The notes below the pieces were generated by a model. That model was not told where the DNA came from and ran no database searches. It was given only the letters and a program-made list of their open reading frames with translations. A stretch of 64,000 nt of DNA, from contig NC_092685.1 in assembly GCF_964275005.1 (NCBI RefSeq), positions 29,286,682-29,350,681 of the forward strand. The letters run 5' to 3'. Each line of letters begins with the position of its first letter. The first letter of the stretch is position 1. The stretch is from Diadema setosum. Taxonomy: Eukaryota; Echinodermata; Echinoidea; Diadematoida; Diadematidae. A program made the position numbers and the translations under genes. Below are positions 11,601 through 21,017 of the stretch, one piece after another.

Positions 11601-12598
11601 CTTTTGTTTTATGTGACTCTTTCGCTTTAAATGCTTGTTTTGTTTTTCTCTCTTTCTCCACTTCCTCTGTATGTCAGATATTGTGCAAGGAACTGGGCCA
11701 CTCTGACACGGAAAGTTCGCGAATTCTGTACAGCTACGAGATGGATGACGTTGAATGGCCATCTCCCCAGGTTTGGTTCGATATCTCGCACTGCGCTACA
11801 TACCAGGATGACAACATCGACAAGCTCTTCGAGTGTGGCCATGCGGCGTGGAAGAGGGCGCCCTACTGCAGTAGGGATGATGAGCTCACTATCATCACGT
11901 GTGTGGGCGAGCTGCCCCACTTATCCTTCAATTCGGGTAAGAGAAGTCATATAATACTCCATCTTAAAAACAAGAAAACCATGCTTATCGTGAAATTCCA
12001 TAAACTGCGCGATATTAGAATAATGTTATGACTTGCTGGTGACTATTACTTTGATATTTGTTATCTCGAGGCGATTTTTTTTTTCGGGAAACAAGGAATA
12101 ACATGTTCATATCTGTAGTCATTAATTATGTATTATTCATGCAAACATAATTATTTATACACATTCTATGAAAAAGGAGGTACCCACTCAAAAGACTGTG
12201 CTTGTAGAACCTAGTATGTGGGCACCTCACAAGGAAGAGAAGAAAACACACATGTAGGTGAAGAGCTTAAAACTACACGTTTTAGTGTGCAAGGAGAATA
12301 CTCATTCAGTATCTCACCGCTCAGTCATACAGTTTACTTCGTTCTGTCCTCTACTGTCCGACAATCACCCTGTCTTAAACTGAGCACGCTTTATATTAGA
12401 CAGAAAGATCCGTCTGTCTGTTGGAGTATTTTATTTTTATTGACGTTATCACTCTCCTCCGCAGACAAGGGGATCCGTGAAGCCAGACGTAGTCTCCACG
12501 GAATATATCCCCGACGAACAGACACGGACCGATCATTCGGTCAAGCTTTGAATAAATTAAAATATAAATTAAACATATAAATTATAAATACATGAATT

Positions 12599-12662
<64 letters not shown>

Positions 12663-13327
12663 TACATATATATATATCTGCATGATATCTGCACTAAATA
12701 GACCCAGAACAGCCAATACACTGAATGAGTATTTTCCTGCGTGTGGAAAGCTCAAAACATACTAGGTCTATACTGTTATATTGTCAGGCCTGCTATATAT
12801 ATACATCATTCAGTTTTCCTTGTTTCAATTTGTCTGTACAATGCTTGCATAGTCATCAAAACAATGGAAGAGGCTGAATCATCTCACAGAAGCCAGTGAA
12901 GACTTTTCTCGAACGTTTCTCAGAATTTGTAACCACATGATGCTGAGAATTAACACACAAGTGTATTGTCTGTGTATAATTCTTTAAAATAGACTCTCCA
13001 GATTCATACGGGTCCGGTCTAGGTGCGTGGGAGATCATACTGATCAGTATGGCGGTCGTGATACCGCTGAGTCTGATAATTTACTGCTGCTGGCGAGGTC
13101 ATCAGAACACGGGCTCCGCAACAACTGCCAATGGCGCAGTGTCCACTAGCGCAACTTACGTGCAGTCAACGAATTCGGCACGAGTAGAAGTTGCGTCAAC
13201 AGAAGCGTCCTCTTCTCCGCCAGCTTACGTTGAGCCGTCGCCAAAGTCTAAGGAGGCTCCACCAACATACGAGTCTGTGTCTCCGGATTCGGCAGCCGCC
13301 GAGGCGGCAGAACCCGTTTGCGTATGA
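5855..13327 (+). CDS. SRCR-domain transmembrane receptor gene, 5' end missing
   Basis: Coding exons by splice-site and phase agreement: 5855-6196, 8197-8508, 9191-9514, 10041-10370, 11390-11520, 11678-11936, 12465-12539 (optional), 12993-13327. All outer junctions are phase 1, so whole domains can be shuffled or skipped in frame. The product has five scavenger receptor cysteine-rich domains, a short stalk, one transmembrane helix (13034-13084) and a cytoplasmic tail of about 80 residues ending at the TGA at 13325-13327. About 703 codons are present. SRCR receptors bind ligands outside the cell and many act in innate recognition; that role is inferred. A signal-peptide exon must exist upstream but was not found in 1-5854. 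The identity within the large SRCR family is not resolved. Confidence 0.93.
6197..6744. other. SRCR intron 1, first part
   Basis: AT-rich intronic DNA before the dispersed repeat. I see nothing else in it. Confidence 0.5.
6745..7924. mobile_element. Dispersed repeat with internal tandem units (SRCR intron 1)
   Basis: It opens with ctcctgagccgaaggctcaag (a GAGCC/GGCTC palindrome), then cgtccgtcgtgcg-type sequence. Three internal units follow, anchored by tagcatcc at 6891, 7212 and 7541 (periods about 321 and 329 bp), each with ggatctcaatt and ggcaccatg. It ends near caggtgagcgcg...gggtctcttg. There are runs of C at 7410 and 7620 and near 7775. It has no protein-coding capacity, so it looks like a non-autonomous element of a type widespread in marine invertebrate genomes. 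Confidence 0.7.
8197..8508 (+). CDS. SRCR exon 2: SRCR domain 2
   Basis: The acceptor is gatacatatag and the donor is AACG/GTAAGT. The exon is 312 bp, phase 1 to phase 1. The translation runs VRMVDGGYPDEGRVEVFYG, then WGTICTHEW, VFCRQLGHP, LDGLQC, LFDCP, and VVCNG. Six cysteines follow the C2-C3-C5-C6-C7-C8 pattern. The frame stays open upstream into the intron, which is chance readthrough. Confidence 0.95.
8651..8695. repeat. (TA)n microsatellite
   Basis: Uninterrupted TA dinucleotides within SRCR intron 2. Confidence 0.95.
9191..9514 (+). CDS. SRCR exon 3: SRCR domain 3
   Basis: The acceptor is caacatgcag and the donor is AAAAG/GTAAAT. The exon is 324 bp, phase 1 to phase 1. It encodes VVELFSGSSSRDGIVRY, then GLICDQDWGEKEAAVICRQ, YQCDG, LSDCP and VTCGPP. 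Six cysteines are in the standard six-cysteine arrangement. It is somewhat diverged at its N-terminal edge, lacking the usual VRLV start. Confidence 0.93.
9554..9776. mobile_element. Short MITE with 22-bp terminal inverted repeats (SRCR intron 3)
   Basis: The left end atgctaaagtcacacacggc and the reverse complement of the right end atgctagagtcacacacggc differ at one base. A further related piece (cagtcacatacggccgg) lies inside at about 9653. At 223 bp there is no coding capacity. A target-site duplication was not clear. Confidence 0.8.
10041..10370 (+). CDS. SRCR exon 4: SRCR domain 4 lacking one cysteine pair
   Basis: The acceptor is tggcactcag and the donor is CATATG/GTAACC. The exon is 330 bp, phase 1 to phase 1. 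The fold markers are clear: EQGRVEVFLAGRWGVI, NVICRQMGYAG, LIENLGC, INDCHE and VAIICYPYG. Only four cysteines remain: where domains 1-3 have C2 (GTVC-like) this domain has GVIT, and C7 is also absent. In SRCR folds C2 pairs with C7, so exactly one disulfide has been lost. The exon is intact with no stop. Confidence 0.93.
10371..11389. other. SRCR intron 4
   Basis: AT-rich intron with A-runs near 10655 and 11290. Short reading frames inside are compositional. I see no element or exon. Confidence 0.55.
11390..11936 (+). CDS. SRCR exons 5 and 6: SRCR domain 5 split by an intron
   Basis: Exon 5 is 11390-11520 (acceptor ctgtcacgcag, donor GAA/GTAAGT, phase 1 to 0) and exon 6 is 11678-11936 (acceptor ctgtatgtcag, donor TCGG/GTAAGA, phase 0 to 1). 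Together they encode VRLLTETGRVNKRYGIVQIY, WGAVCDVYF, ILCKELGHS, then ISHC, FECG, YCSRD and IITCVGELP. Six cysteines are present. The mid-domain intron distinguishes this domain from the four single-exon domains before it. Confidence 0.9.
12465..12539 (+). CDS. Possible SRCR stalk exon or alternative terminal exon
   Basis: A strong pyrimidine tract and acceptor (atcactctcctccgcag) precede AC AAG GGG. Read in phase 1 it encodes KGIREARRSLHGIYPRRTDT and onward. A weak donor (TTCG/GTCAAG) at 12540 would restore phase 1 after 75 bp and add a 25-residue basic juxtamembrane stalk. If the donor is not used, the frame runs on to a TAA at 12578-12580, giving a soluble product without the membrane helix. 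Transcript data would decide. The acceptor is well supported by eye; the exon's use is inferred. Confidence 0.45.
12605..12678. repeat. (TA)n microsatellite with TACATA variants
   Basis: TA dinucleotides with some ACATATATA interruptions, in the last SRCR intron. Confidence 0.95.
12993..13327 (+). CDS. SRCR last exon: transmembrane helix and PPxY tail
   Basis: The acceptor is ttctttaaaatag and the exon opens in phase 1. After a short SPDSYGSGLGAWE linker, the hydrophobic run IILISMAVVIPLSLIIY (13034-13084) is followed by CCWR, which suggests palmitoylable cysteines and an inside-positive end. The tail is Ser/Thr/Ala-rich and has two exact PPxY motifs: PPAY at 13217-13228 and PPTY at 13259-13270, the second continuing as YESV, a YxxPhi-type sorting signal. 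PPxY motifs bind WW domains of NEDD4-family ubiquitin ligases, so regulated internalisation is inferred. The stop is TGA at 13325-13327. Confidence 0.92.
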
Positions 13328-13435
13328 TAATGTGAAACACGCAAAATAGCTACACATAAATAATATTTCAGTGCAACCTTGGACGTTGTTGCATTTCAAA
13401 TTGAAATCAACACGCAGAGAGTGTCTTAATATAAC

Positions 13436-14001
13436 TTAAAGGAAAACTCCGGCTGATTTTCAGACTTTGCTTTTATTTAGAACAATTTTAAATTGGTTAA
13501 ACTGGTTACAGAGTTTTGATCAGAACTTACAGTGATTGGGATAAGGAAAGAGAAAAAAACTCATAACTTATCATCACTATGGGCATGCAAGGATGATGAC
13601 ATATTATAGCAGCGTCAATAATCCGTAAGAATGGATGGGTGGGGGCTCAAGGGAGTAGAACAAAAAAGAAGAAGAAGAAAACATACATAGATTGTACACG
13701 GGTGACCTTGTTAAGAAGGTGGTATTGTACATGCATAATGGAATTGCACTGCTATTTTTCTGAAATATGTGAACCTTCTTGCATGCATGCATTCTTATAG
13801 TGAGCCCCCAGTCATGCCCAATTCGTATGGTAAAGCTGCTATAATATATGTCATCATCCTTGGCCAGTTATTGTTTGAGTTTTTCAGAGTACTAGTATTC
13901 TGCTCAAGGAAAAAATTTATTCCACAAATCTAAACATGGAGCTATCGATTTATGTACTACGTGATGTGAAATTATGAAAATGGCCTGGACTTCCCCTTTA
14001 A
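13436..14001. mobile_element. TTAA-flanked inverted-repeat element
   Basis: The left edge is TTAA-AGGaAAACTCC (TTAA at 13436-13439) and the right edge GGACTTCCCCT-TTAA (TTAA at 13998-14001). Inner parts of the arms also pair: ggatgatgacatattatagcagc near 13590 against gctgctataatatatgtcatcatcc near 13834-13860. It lies about 110 bp past the SRCR stop, so it may sit within the 3' UTR. Arms are diverged, so the copy is old. There is no transposase. Confidence 0.65.
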
Positions 14002-16915
14002 TGAGTAGTCCTACTTGATTTTCTTAAATGAACTATTCATCAACACATTATTATGAACTGTGAGTAGAAATTGCTGATCATACCTCATTTTTCATTAGTA
14101 TGCTTGATAATCTACTTTGCATGCTCAATATACCTTGTTTATAAACCCGATATCAAACAATTATTTTTTGATATCAGAGGCTTATTATAACACGTGTTTC
14201 TCGAAGTCAATTATCATGGCATCATTTTCTACAATACAATTTTACCATATCGGTCATCATTATATAAAAACAGATGATAACACAAAAAAAAATAATATCA
14301 CCAAAATTTCAGACGACTCAATTAATCTCACGTTATTTGCGCTCATTCATGACAAACGTGAATGAAAATGGCTTTGATTGAAATTTAAACCTGACTCTTA
14401 CAATAGACCTTATGTTCTCTTCATTGACAAGGCGATATAAATAAAAAATGGCACTCTATAGGTAGGCCTACCTTCTATAACAAAAAGAAAAATGGTTTCT
14501 TTGGTTCCATTATGTTTCTCAAATATAAGGATATACTGTATACACATATAGCAATAATAATGTCACAACAGAGGAATGCATTAAATACCAATCTTGATTT
14601 TAATTAAAAATCCGAATATTCGGGGGTCCTCCCCCTTCTTCAGGGATGACAGTGCGAATGAATTTTAATATGTTAATATCACTGTGAAGATTCATTCGCA
14701 CTGTCATCCCTGACGAAGGGGGAGGACCCCCGAAAATTCGGATTTTAAATTAAAATCAAGATTGGCATTTAATGCATATCTCTGTTGTGACATTATCATT
14801 GCTATTTCTAGTACTGCCAATACGCGGAGATACATATATTTTCTTGCCTTTAATACTTTTTTTCCTCCTCCATAGGTAACGAGACACTTTCAGCAACCTA
14901 ACTAATTTTATCTAACTTTGACGCCACTTACATTGCTATCTCCCGTCAGGCATTAATTGTTAAAGTATAGAAGTAAGATTTCTTTGCCTGTCATAATTGT
15001 TATGGGCAGACGAAAATAACAGCATGTCCATTCACGAAAGTGCGTTGCTCATACCACATCTATATAACGTCATTCTGATCGAAATTGATAGCATTTATTT
15101 TTATACGTTTTTTATGGATGAGTCAGATTTGTTAAGGGAGCATAATTTCTTCTATAGTTGAATCAAGGCAAACAATAATGCTGAAATTTCGAAAACGTTG
15201 AGGGGATGTCTGTTCTTTTTTATTCCCCCCCCCCCCCCCCGCTCGGTCTTTTTTTTTTTTTTTTTGTTCTCTCTCTCTCTGTTGTTCAACGTGTAAGCAG
15301 TATTGTTTTATGCTTATAGCAATGCATTTTCAAGATGCGAAATTGCAACACTTTTAGGAGCTCATGATTTTGGCAGGATGTGGGGAATATCTTACCCCTG
15401 TGTGCTGAGTCAGGGATGGTGACGACAGGCCGTGCAATATACAATGGTGAAACTGTTTGTTGTGTAGGTGTTTCGAAATAATAGGCAATACTAAATATAC
15501 AGCTGTAGTGATAGAACAGCTGTCTTCTATGCGTGGTTTTGTGTGGTTGAAACATAGATTGTTGTATATACAATGTACTTAAAGTAGTTTTACTGTGTCT
15601 CCTTTGTCTATGGCATACATGCAATTACAGATTAAATCCTTCCTCATTCTTGAAATTCAAGCATTCAAGCAGCAGAAGCGTAATGCAGGGCATACTCTTA
15701 GAAAAAAAAAAAGATTTGACAATTAGAGTGACGAATAATGCAGTAATGATGAATGACGGTAGCAGTGTATAAATATCATGATAACTATAAAGATAATCAT
15801 TTTGAGTCCGACTGTGGGGCGCGTACTAATTCATATGTATGCATTAATGAGAGACGCTCCGAAAATATCCACCTCACGGATCAATGTGGGTTGATTTGAC
15901 GGAGTACAACAGTTTACTGTGTCAACCGAACATATTGTCAAGAAAAGTCCATTCAAAATTTAGTGTGTAAGCACTTCAACATAACAATCTTTGAGCTCTG
16001 AAGTGTAATATATTTACCATCGCTATGTTTGCATATTTATGAAATGAGGATGACCAGCTGTTTAACCTCTGTGCTAATGAGTCAAACGTGCACAAATTTT
16101 ACACACTAAGTACAATACCATAGACATATGAACGTGGCACACAAAAGGTTAACGAAGATTGTGCGCTCTGGCTCAGCAGAAGGGGGAAAGGACGTATCTA
16201 TAGATAAGGTTTAAAATACGTCGTAATGCCATAACCTTCTTTGGAGAAGCATTGGAGAAGACTGTCGTCTTATACACTGGACTGCGTTGCTCTATGTATA
16301 CTTTTATTCAAGTGTCATATTAAAATCGTGTTCTATGCAATAAGAAACTAATTGCTACAGTCATATTGATAGTTTTCACTTTTCCTTTAATATTATTGGT
16401 GCTTGCCTATGACGTGGTAAACGCAATCTTCTTATTGTGTGATTATGCGATGTTATCTGTATATCGGATGTTGTTCATGTTGCAACATAGATGTTATATG
16501 TCTTATTATTATAATCACTATATATGCTGAAATAATTGTTTCAATAGTGCTTGTGAATTTGTACAGTGGGCAAATTAGAAATCAATGATAGTCTGTATGA
16601 ATGTATATTCGGTAAATTGATTTTAACTTTTCATGACATTACATAGTTATTATGTTACACTAAGTCAATACTCACTCACCACCCATCAGTCAGTCACCAA
16701 GGCAGAAGTTGCTATTTCAACCAGACCAGTCAGTGTGGCTGGAGACTGCACTTGATGATTACGGTATAAGAGATCGATGACCGATATGACAAAAATCAGG
16801 TATTGGAACCACGTGCTTCTGACTGTGGTTCATGGATAATACGATCATGACTGTGCGGGGAATTTATTGCTTCATTATGCGTATGCAGTATAGAAATTTC
16901 AGGCCACATAATAAT
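14002..16915. other. Intergenic, one MITE, no gene seen
   Basis: Apart from the inverted-repeat element at 14548-14804 this stretch holds only AT-rich DNA, a C-run at 15227, a T-run at 15249 and a short (CT)n. Minus-strand frames near 15286-15624 match nothing recognisable. A possible AATAAA lies at about 14435. Confidence 0.45.
14548..14804. mobile_element. MITE, near-complete palindrome
   Basis: The arms run from about 14548 to 14663 and 14684 to 14804 and are almost exact reverse complements. Matching segments include gcaataataatgtcacaaca with tgttgtgacattatcattgc, cgggggtcctccccct with its complement, and attcgcactgtcatccctga. The centre is about 20 bp. The element can fold into one long hairpin and has no coding potential. 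Few mismatches suggest a fairly recent insertion. Confidence 0.88.
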
Positions 16916-18110
16916 TATGCCTCCGCCACGAAGTGACGCCGGAGGCATTATGTCTTCGGGTTGTCCGCCCTTCCGTCCGTCCATCCTCCCGTCCGTCCGT
17001 CCTTCCGTCTGTCCGTAATGAATTTTGTGTACAGCGTAAATTAAAAAACCGTTTAAGGTATCTTAATGAGCCTTGGTATGTATATGCATGAGTGGGCGAA
17101 GTTGAGCCTATTACTGTAACTTTTGGGTGCACATGCTCAAGGTCAAAGGTCAAAAGGTCAAGGTCAAATGCTCAAAATTTCACTATTTCCCCCATATCTA
17201 TGCAATGCCTGGAGGTTTTTTCTTGAAACTTTGTGTATACATGTAATACCAAAATAAAGATTCTCCAGAGAGAGTTTTGAGTCACGAGGTCAAAAGTCAA
17301 ATGTCAGAGGTCAAGTGAAAATGTTAAAATGTCATTTTTTTCTCCATATCTTGGAAATGGTTCAAGCTATCTTCATGGAACTTAGTACATATGCATATAC
17401 TGACTATCAGTTATCATCTAAGGAATGTGGGGGTCATGCGTCAAAGGTCAAGGTCAACTCTTCAAAATTTCATTTTTTTCTCATATCTAAATGCAATACT
17501 TGCCAGATTTTTCTTGAAACTTGATATATACATGTATAACCCAATAGAGATTCTCTGGGAAGTTTGTTGCCCAAAGGTCAAAGGTCAAGTGAAAGTGCTA
17601 AATTTCATCTCTTCGTCCATATCGCGAAAGTGGCTCGAGGTATCATTATGAAACTTATGATAGTACATACAATGTATAGTATCTATAATGCATAAATATA
17701 CCTGACAGTGATTCTCTTGGGAATTTTAGGGTCATATGGTCAAAGGTCCAGGGTCAAAGGCCAAGTTAAAATGCAAAAAAAAAAATACTATTTGATTGCA
17801 TGTGAAATTACACTTTTTCTCCATACCTGCAAAGTTAATCAATGCATAGACTTATTAAAAAGGGTTAAAATTGAGGTACAAATCCTAAAATCCCCAAATA
17901 CCTGCGCTCTTTGGCAGTATAGCCATCCATCCAATTAAACCTAGTTCAAGGAAAGTAAACATTTAACTTATTTGTGACAAACCTGTCATTTTAATATTTT
18001 GCCAATTATGTGAAACTCATCACACATTGTCAAGACATTGTAGGTACTATAGACCTATTAGGGGAACCATGCATTATGGCGGAGGCATACCAGTCGCCAT
18101 AGCGACATTT
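16916..18110. mobile_element. Dispersed repeat with TATGCCTCCGCCA ends and AGGTCA-rich tandem units
   Basis: The left end is tatgcctccgccacgaagtg, and the right end at 18077-18089 contains its complement tggcggaggcata. After the left end comes a (TCCG)n tract, then at least five loosely tandem units of about 130-200 bp, each with a tctccatatct-like start, a gaaactt segment and clusters of aaaggtcaaggtca. There is no reading frame for a transposase. It resembles the intron-1 repeat at 6745-7924 in plan: palindromic head, TCCG-like tract, tandem body. Confidence 0.75.
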
Positions 18111-20834
18111 CTAGTTTCATTATGTAATGCTATATACCTTGCCTTCTAACAAAGACAAAAAAAAAAAAAAAACACAAAAAACACCTCGATATGATTACCA
18201 AAGAACGAACCAAAGTGCACGAACAGAATTAAAGATATACCCAATGGTGATGTGATACAATGAACATAATGTGTCGAAAGATGATTATCGTGGTCCAGCA
18301 TACAGAGGTACAATGTATATGCTATTTAGTTTGATTTATCGCATTCGATTGCCACTATTCTTTTAGGAGGGGGCATGGAAAGGAGGATTGGAGAGGAAAG
18401 AGTGAATGTGGATGAGATAAGAGCTTACATAGGAGGGAGGGAGGAATACTTTGTCACTCAAAAAAGCAATTCTTTGTTCATGTTTCTGAGTATATTTTTG
18501 TATAATGTATATCCTGTGTATATTACAGGACGCATTTATTTGATGTTTGGGTTTAAAGCAGTTTTGATCATGCTGTTTCACTGAAATTCTGTTATTTTAT
18601 TTTTTAGTGTGTTATGTACTCGACGGAAATGGGGGTGTTGATGAATTAAGAATAAAAAATGATCTGAACAAACAAACAAAGAAAGAAAGAAACAAACAAA
18701 CAAAAAACGGCCACACACATGGAAATCCTTTTGGCTGGGAATTCAACACACACATGCACGCGCGCACACACATACACACGCATACAAACAAACAAACCAA
18801 CAAACAACGTCAACGGCAATCACATTTGTGTCTTTGATATTTTACTTTGCACAGTTAGGGTTAAGAATGATTCAAGTCACGACAGTGGGTCAAATCGTAG
18901 TTTTCCCCGAAACTTCCTTAAAGTAACCATAAATATTATAATGAGGCTGTGTTGAGTGAGCTGCTTATAGTACAAGGTACATTGTATTTTATCCTAAATC
19001 ATGGATTTCTATGACAATCTTATAAATTGTGATATCATGTCATTCAAGGAAATTACTTTATTACCGATGTTAATGTTTGTGTCTTGATAAGTTATGATCT
19101 TCCCTTTACGAATTCAGTGTGTGTTTTGTGGACATTTCACTATGTGCAGATTGATACTCTACCTCCGTTTTATCGCGTCATAGGCCTACATCTGTGATAC
19201 CAATAAATCGTCATTCTGTGTCTCTGTCACAATAATTCCTTTGCCATTTTCTCTTCTTTTTTTTTTTTTTTGAATTGTGGAGTCTGACATTATCCCTTTT
19301 CGGTCAATATGTGCCTCATCAATCTCCTCATCTTAGATCAATCTTTGGGGTTAAAAAAAAAATACTGATATATGTTGCAGTGTATGTTTCATTCTAGCAT
19401 TTATAGTGTTTTTGAGAAATACAAAGCATCGACAGGATTTAAGAATGTTCGTATATAACAATATGATTGATTATATCCTTGTGTATGTGTGTCTGCGTTG
19501 TGTCTGTATACCATATTGCCAGGACGTAGCCGGAATTGTGATCCACAATGGCGTATGACGTTAATATAATATTTTCAGCCATTAAATGAAAATTTACTGC
19601 CTTCAATTGGACTGAGCGAATGTAGAAATATAATTATAGGAAAACACATCAGGGAAGATCGATGAAAAATCAGACAACTCGATACGAAAGTTTGAATTTG
19701 AAGAATTTCTGTACCGCCATCGTCTAGCTATACGGCCGTATTGATTATCAACGATTCATTATGTCACTATAGGACAACGATGTATAATGAAAATTAAGAG
19801 AATCGACATACTGCTCGCGTCACTTGGCTTAAAGTTACCTCTTTCAGAAGTCAGGGAGAATGGTACCCTCAACATAGGTCTATATCCTACTTATTATGTT
19901 GATGAAATTATATACTGTATAACGAATGATTACATGTTATTGCCCTGGGCCGACTAATTTTTGTAATCTAAATCCTCCATATAAACGACATTTCGCTGTC
20001 CTATCAATCCCCGATCAATCACAATGCGGTCATAAAAGTGCACGGAGGGCGCTTCTATACTTTTTGGTTACTGTATAAGTATGACAGCAAAGTTTGATGA
20101 CAACTGTCAAACGAACAATGTTCGCGTGCATTAAATTTCGCGGAAATCTTCTTTTTCGTTCGATAAAGTACAGGCCACAGCGTACTGGTATCTCGAGGGC
20201 CAAGATTCGCGAAATAAAAATGCACACGCTTGAATGCGAGTGGGGTGGCCGGTGGCAATCCACAATACAATCACAAGAAAACTGTGTGGCACCTGTCACC
20301 GGCGCAAATTGATGTCTTCTTCTTCAGAATTGTGCAGAATCAGAAGGACTATCCAGGTTGGCAGCTGTGACACCCCTTCAAAATCTGTATCTGATCGTGG
20401 AGCTTGCAGAGCTTGACAATGTGGGCATGACACCCCTGTTTTTTTATCGTCGAGTTGTTGATATTGCTTGCGTAGTCCCACAGCCTGATATGTGTGCTGC
20501 CCCACAGACACAGGCGCAGACACACACTGCACAACACGCCGTCGCGTCGCGCCACCGCCACCTCAACTCTGCGCTGCATGTATGTGCATGAGCTGCAACT
20601 TTGCTGCAAGCACCTGCTAAGGCCAGGAAAGGGTAAATATATTGTGATTCAGTAAAATACACAGTACTACGCTACGAGATGCGTGTAGGAATTTATCCAG
20701 TAAAAGTCGGGTCCAAACTATGGCAAGTCTACTTGAAGTAACTTACAAGTTACAGGAAGTAAATTTACTAGTTCTAGGGTCTAGCTAGTCTAATTAATAC
20801 TAACGTGGTTAGTGTAAATAAATTCATTGAATAA
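18111..20834. other. Intergenic, simple repeats, no gene seen
   Basis: Contains A-runs near 18160, (AAAC)n and (CA)n tracts at 18670-18810 and a T-run near 19258. A small inverted repeat pairs gcgtgcattaaatttcgcgg near 20123 with cgcgaaataaaaatgcacacgc near 20208-20229. The 20.0-20.6 kb part is less AT-rich and more CpG-containing than its surroundings, but no exon could be supported on either strand. Confidence 0.45.
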
Positions 20835-21017
20835 CTAAATGACAATGTAGAGTCATCAAAAGATTGTTATAAGTATTCTTTGTTCCCAAGAACCTGTGCT
20901 GAATGGAATCTCCTTCCACCGGACATCAGAGAAGCTCCCAGTCTAAACTCATTCAAACGGAAGTTATATTCATTTCACTTGGGGAAAATTATCCAAAAAG
21001 CACATTACAAAATATGA
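20835..21017 (+). mobile_element. LINE reverse-transcriptase C-terminal fragment
   Basis: An open stretch from 20835 to a TGA at 21015-21017 translates to a peptide containing YSLFPRTCAEWNLLPPDI, then REAPSLNSFKRKLYSFHL. This is the typical C-terminus of the reverse transcriptase of CR1/L2/Jockey-type non-LTR retrotransposons (pattern FPRT..WN.LP..I..A.SL..FK..L). Only about 60 codons remain; nothing of the catalytic core is visible upstream, so it is a 5'-truncated relic. Confidence 0.8.

Noticed and set aside
15286..15624. 112-codon minus-strand frame
   Set aside because: No recognisable domain and AT-rich composition like its flanks. It is probably chance.
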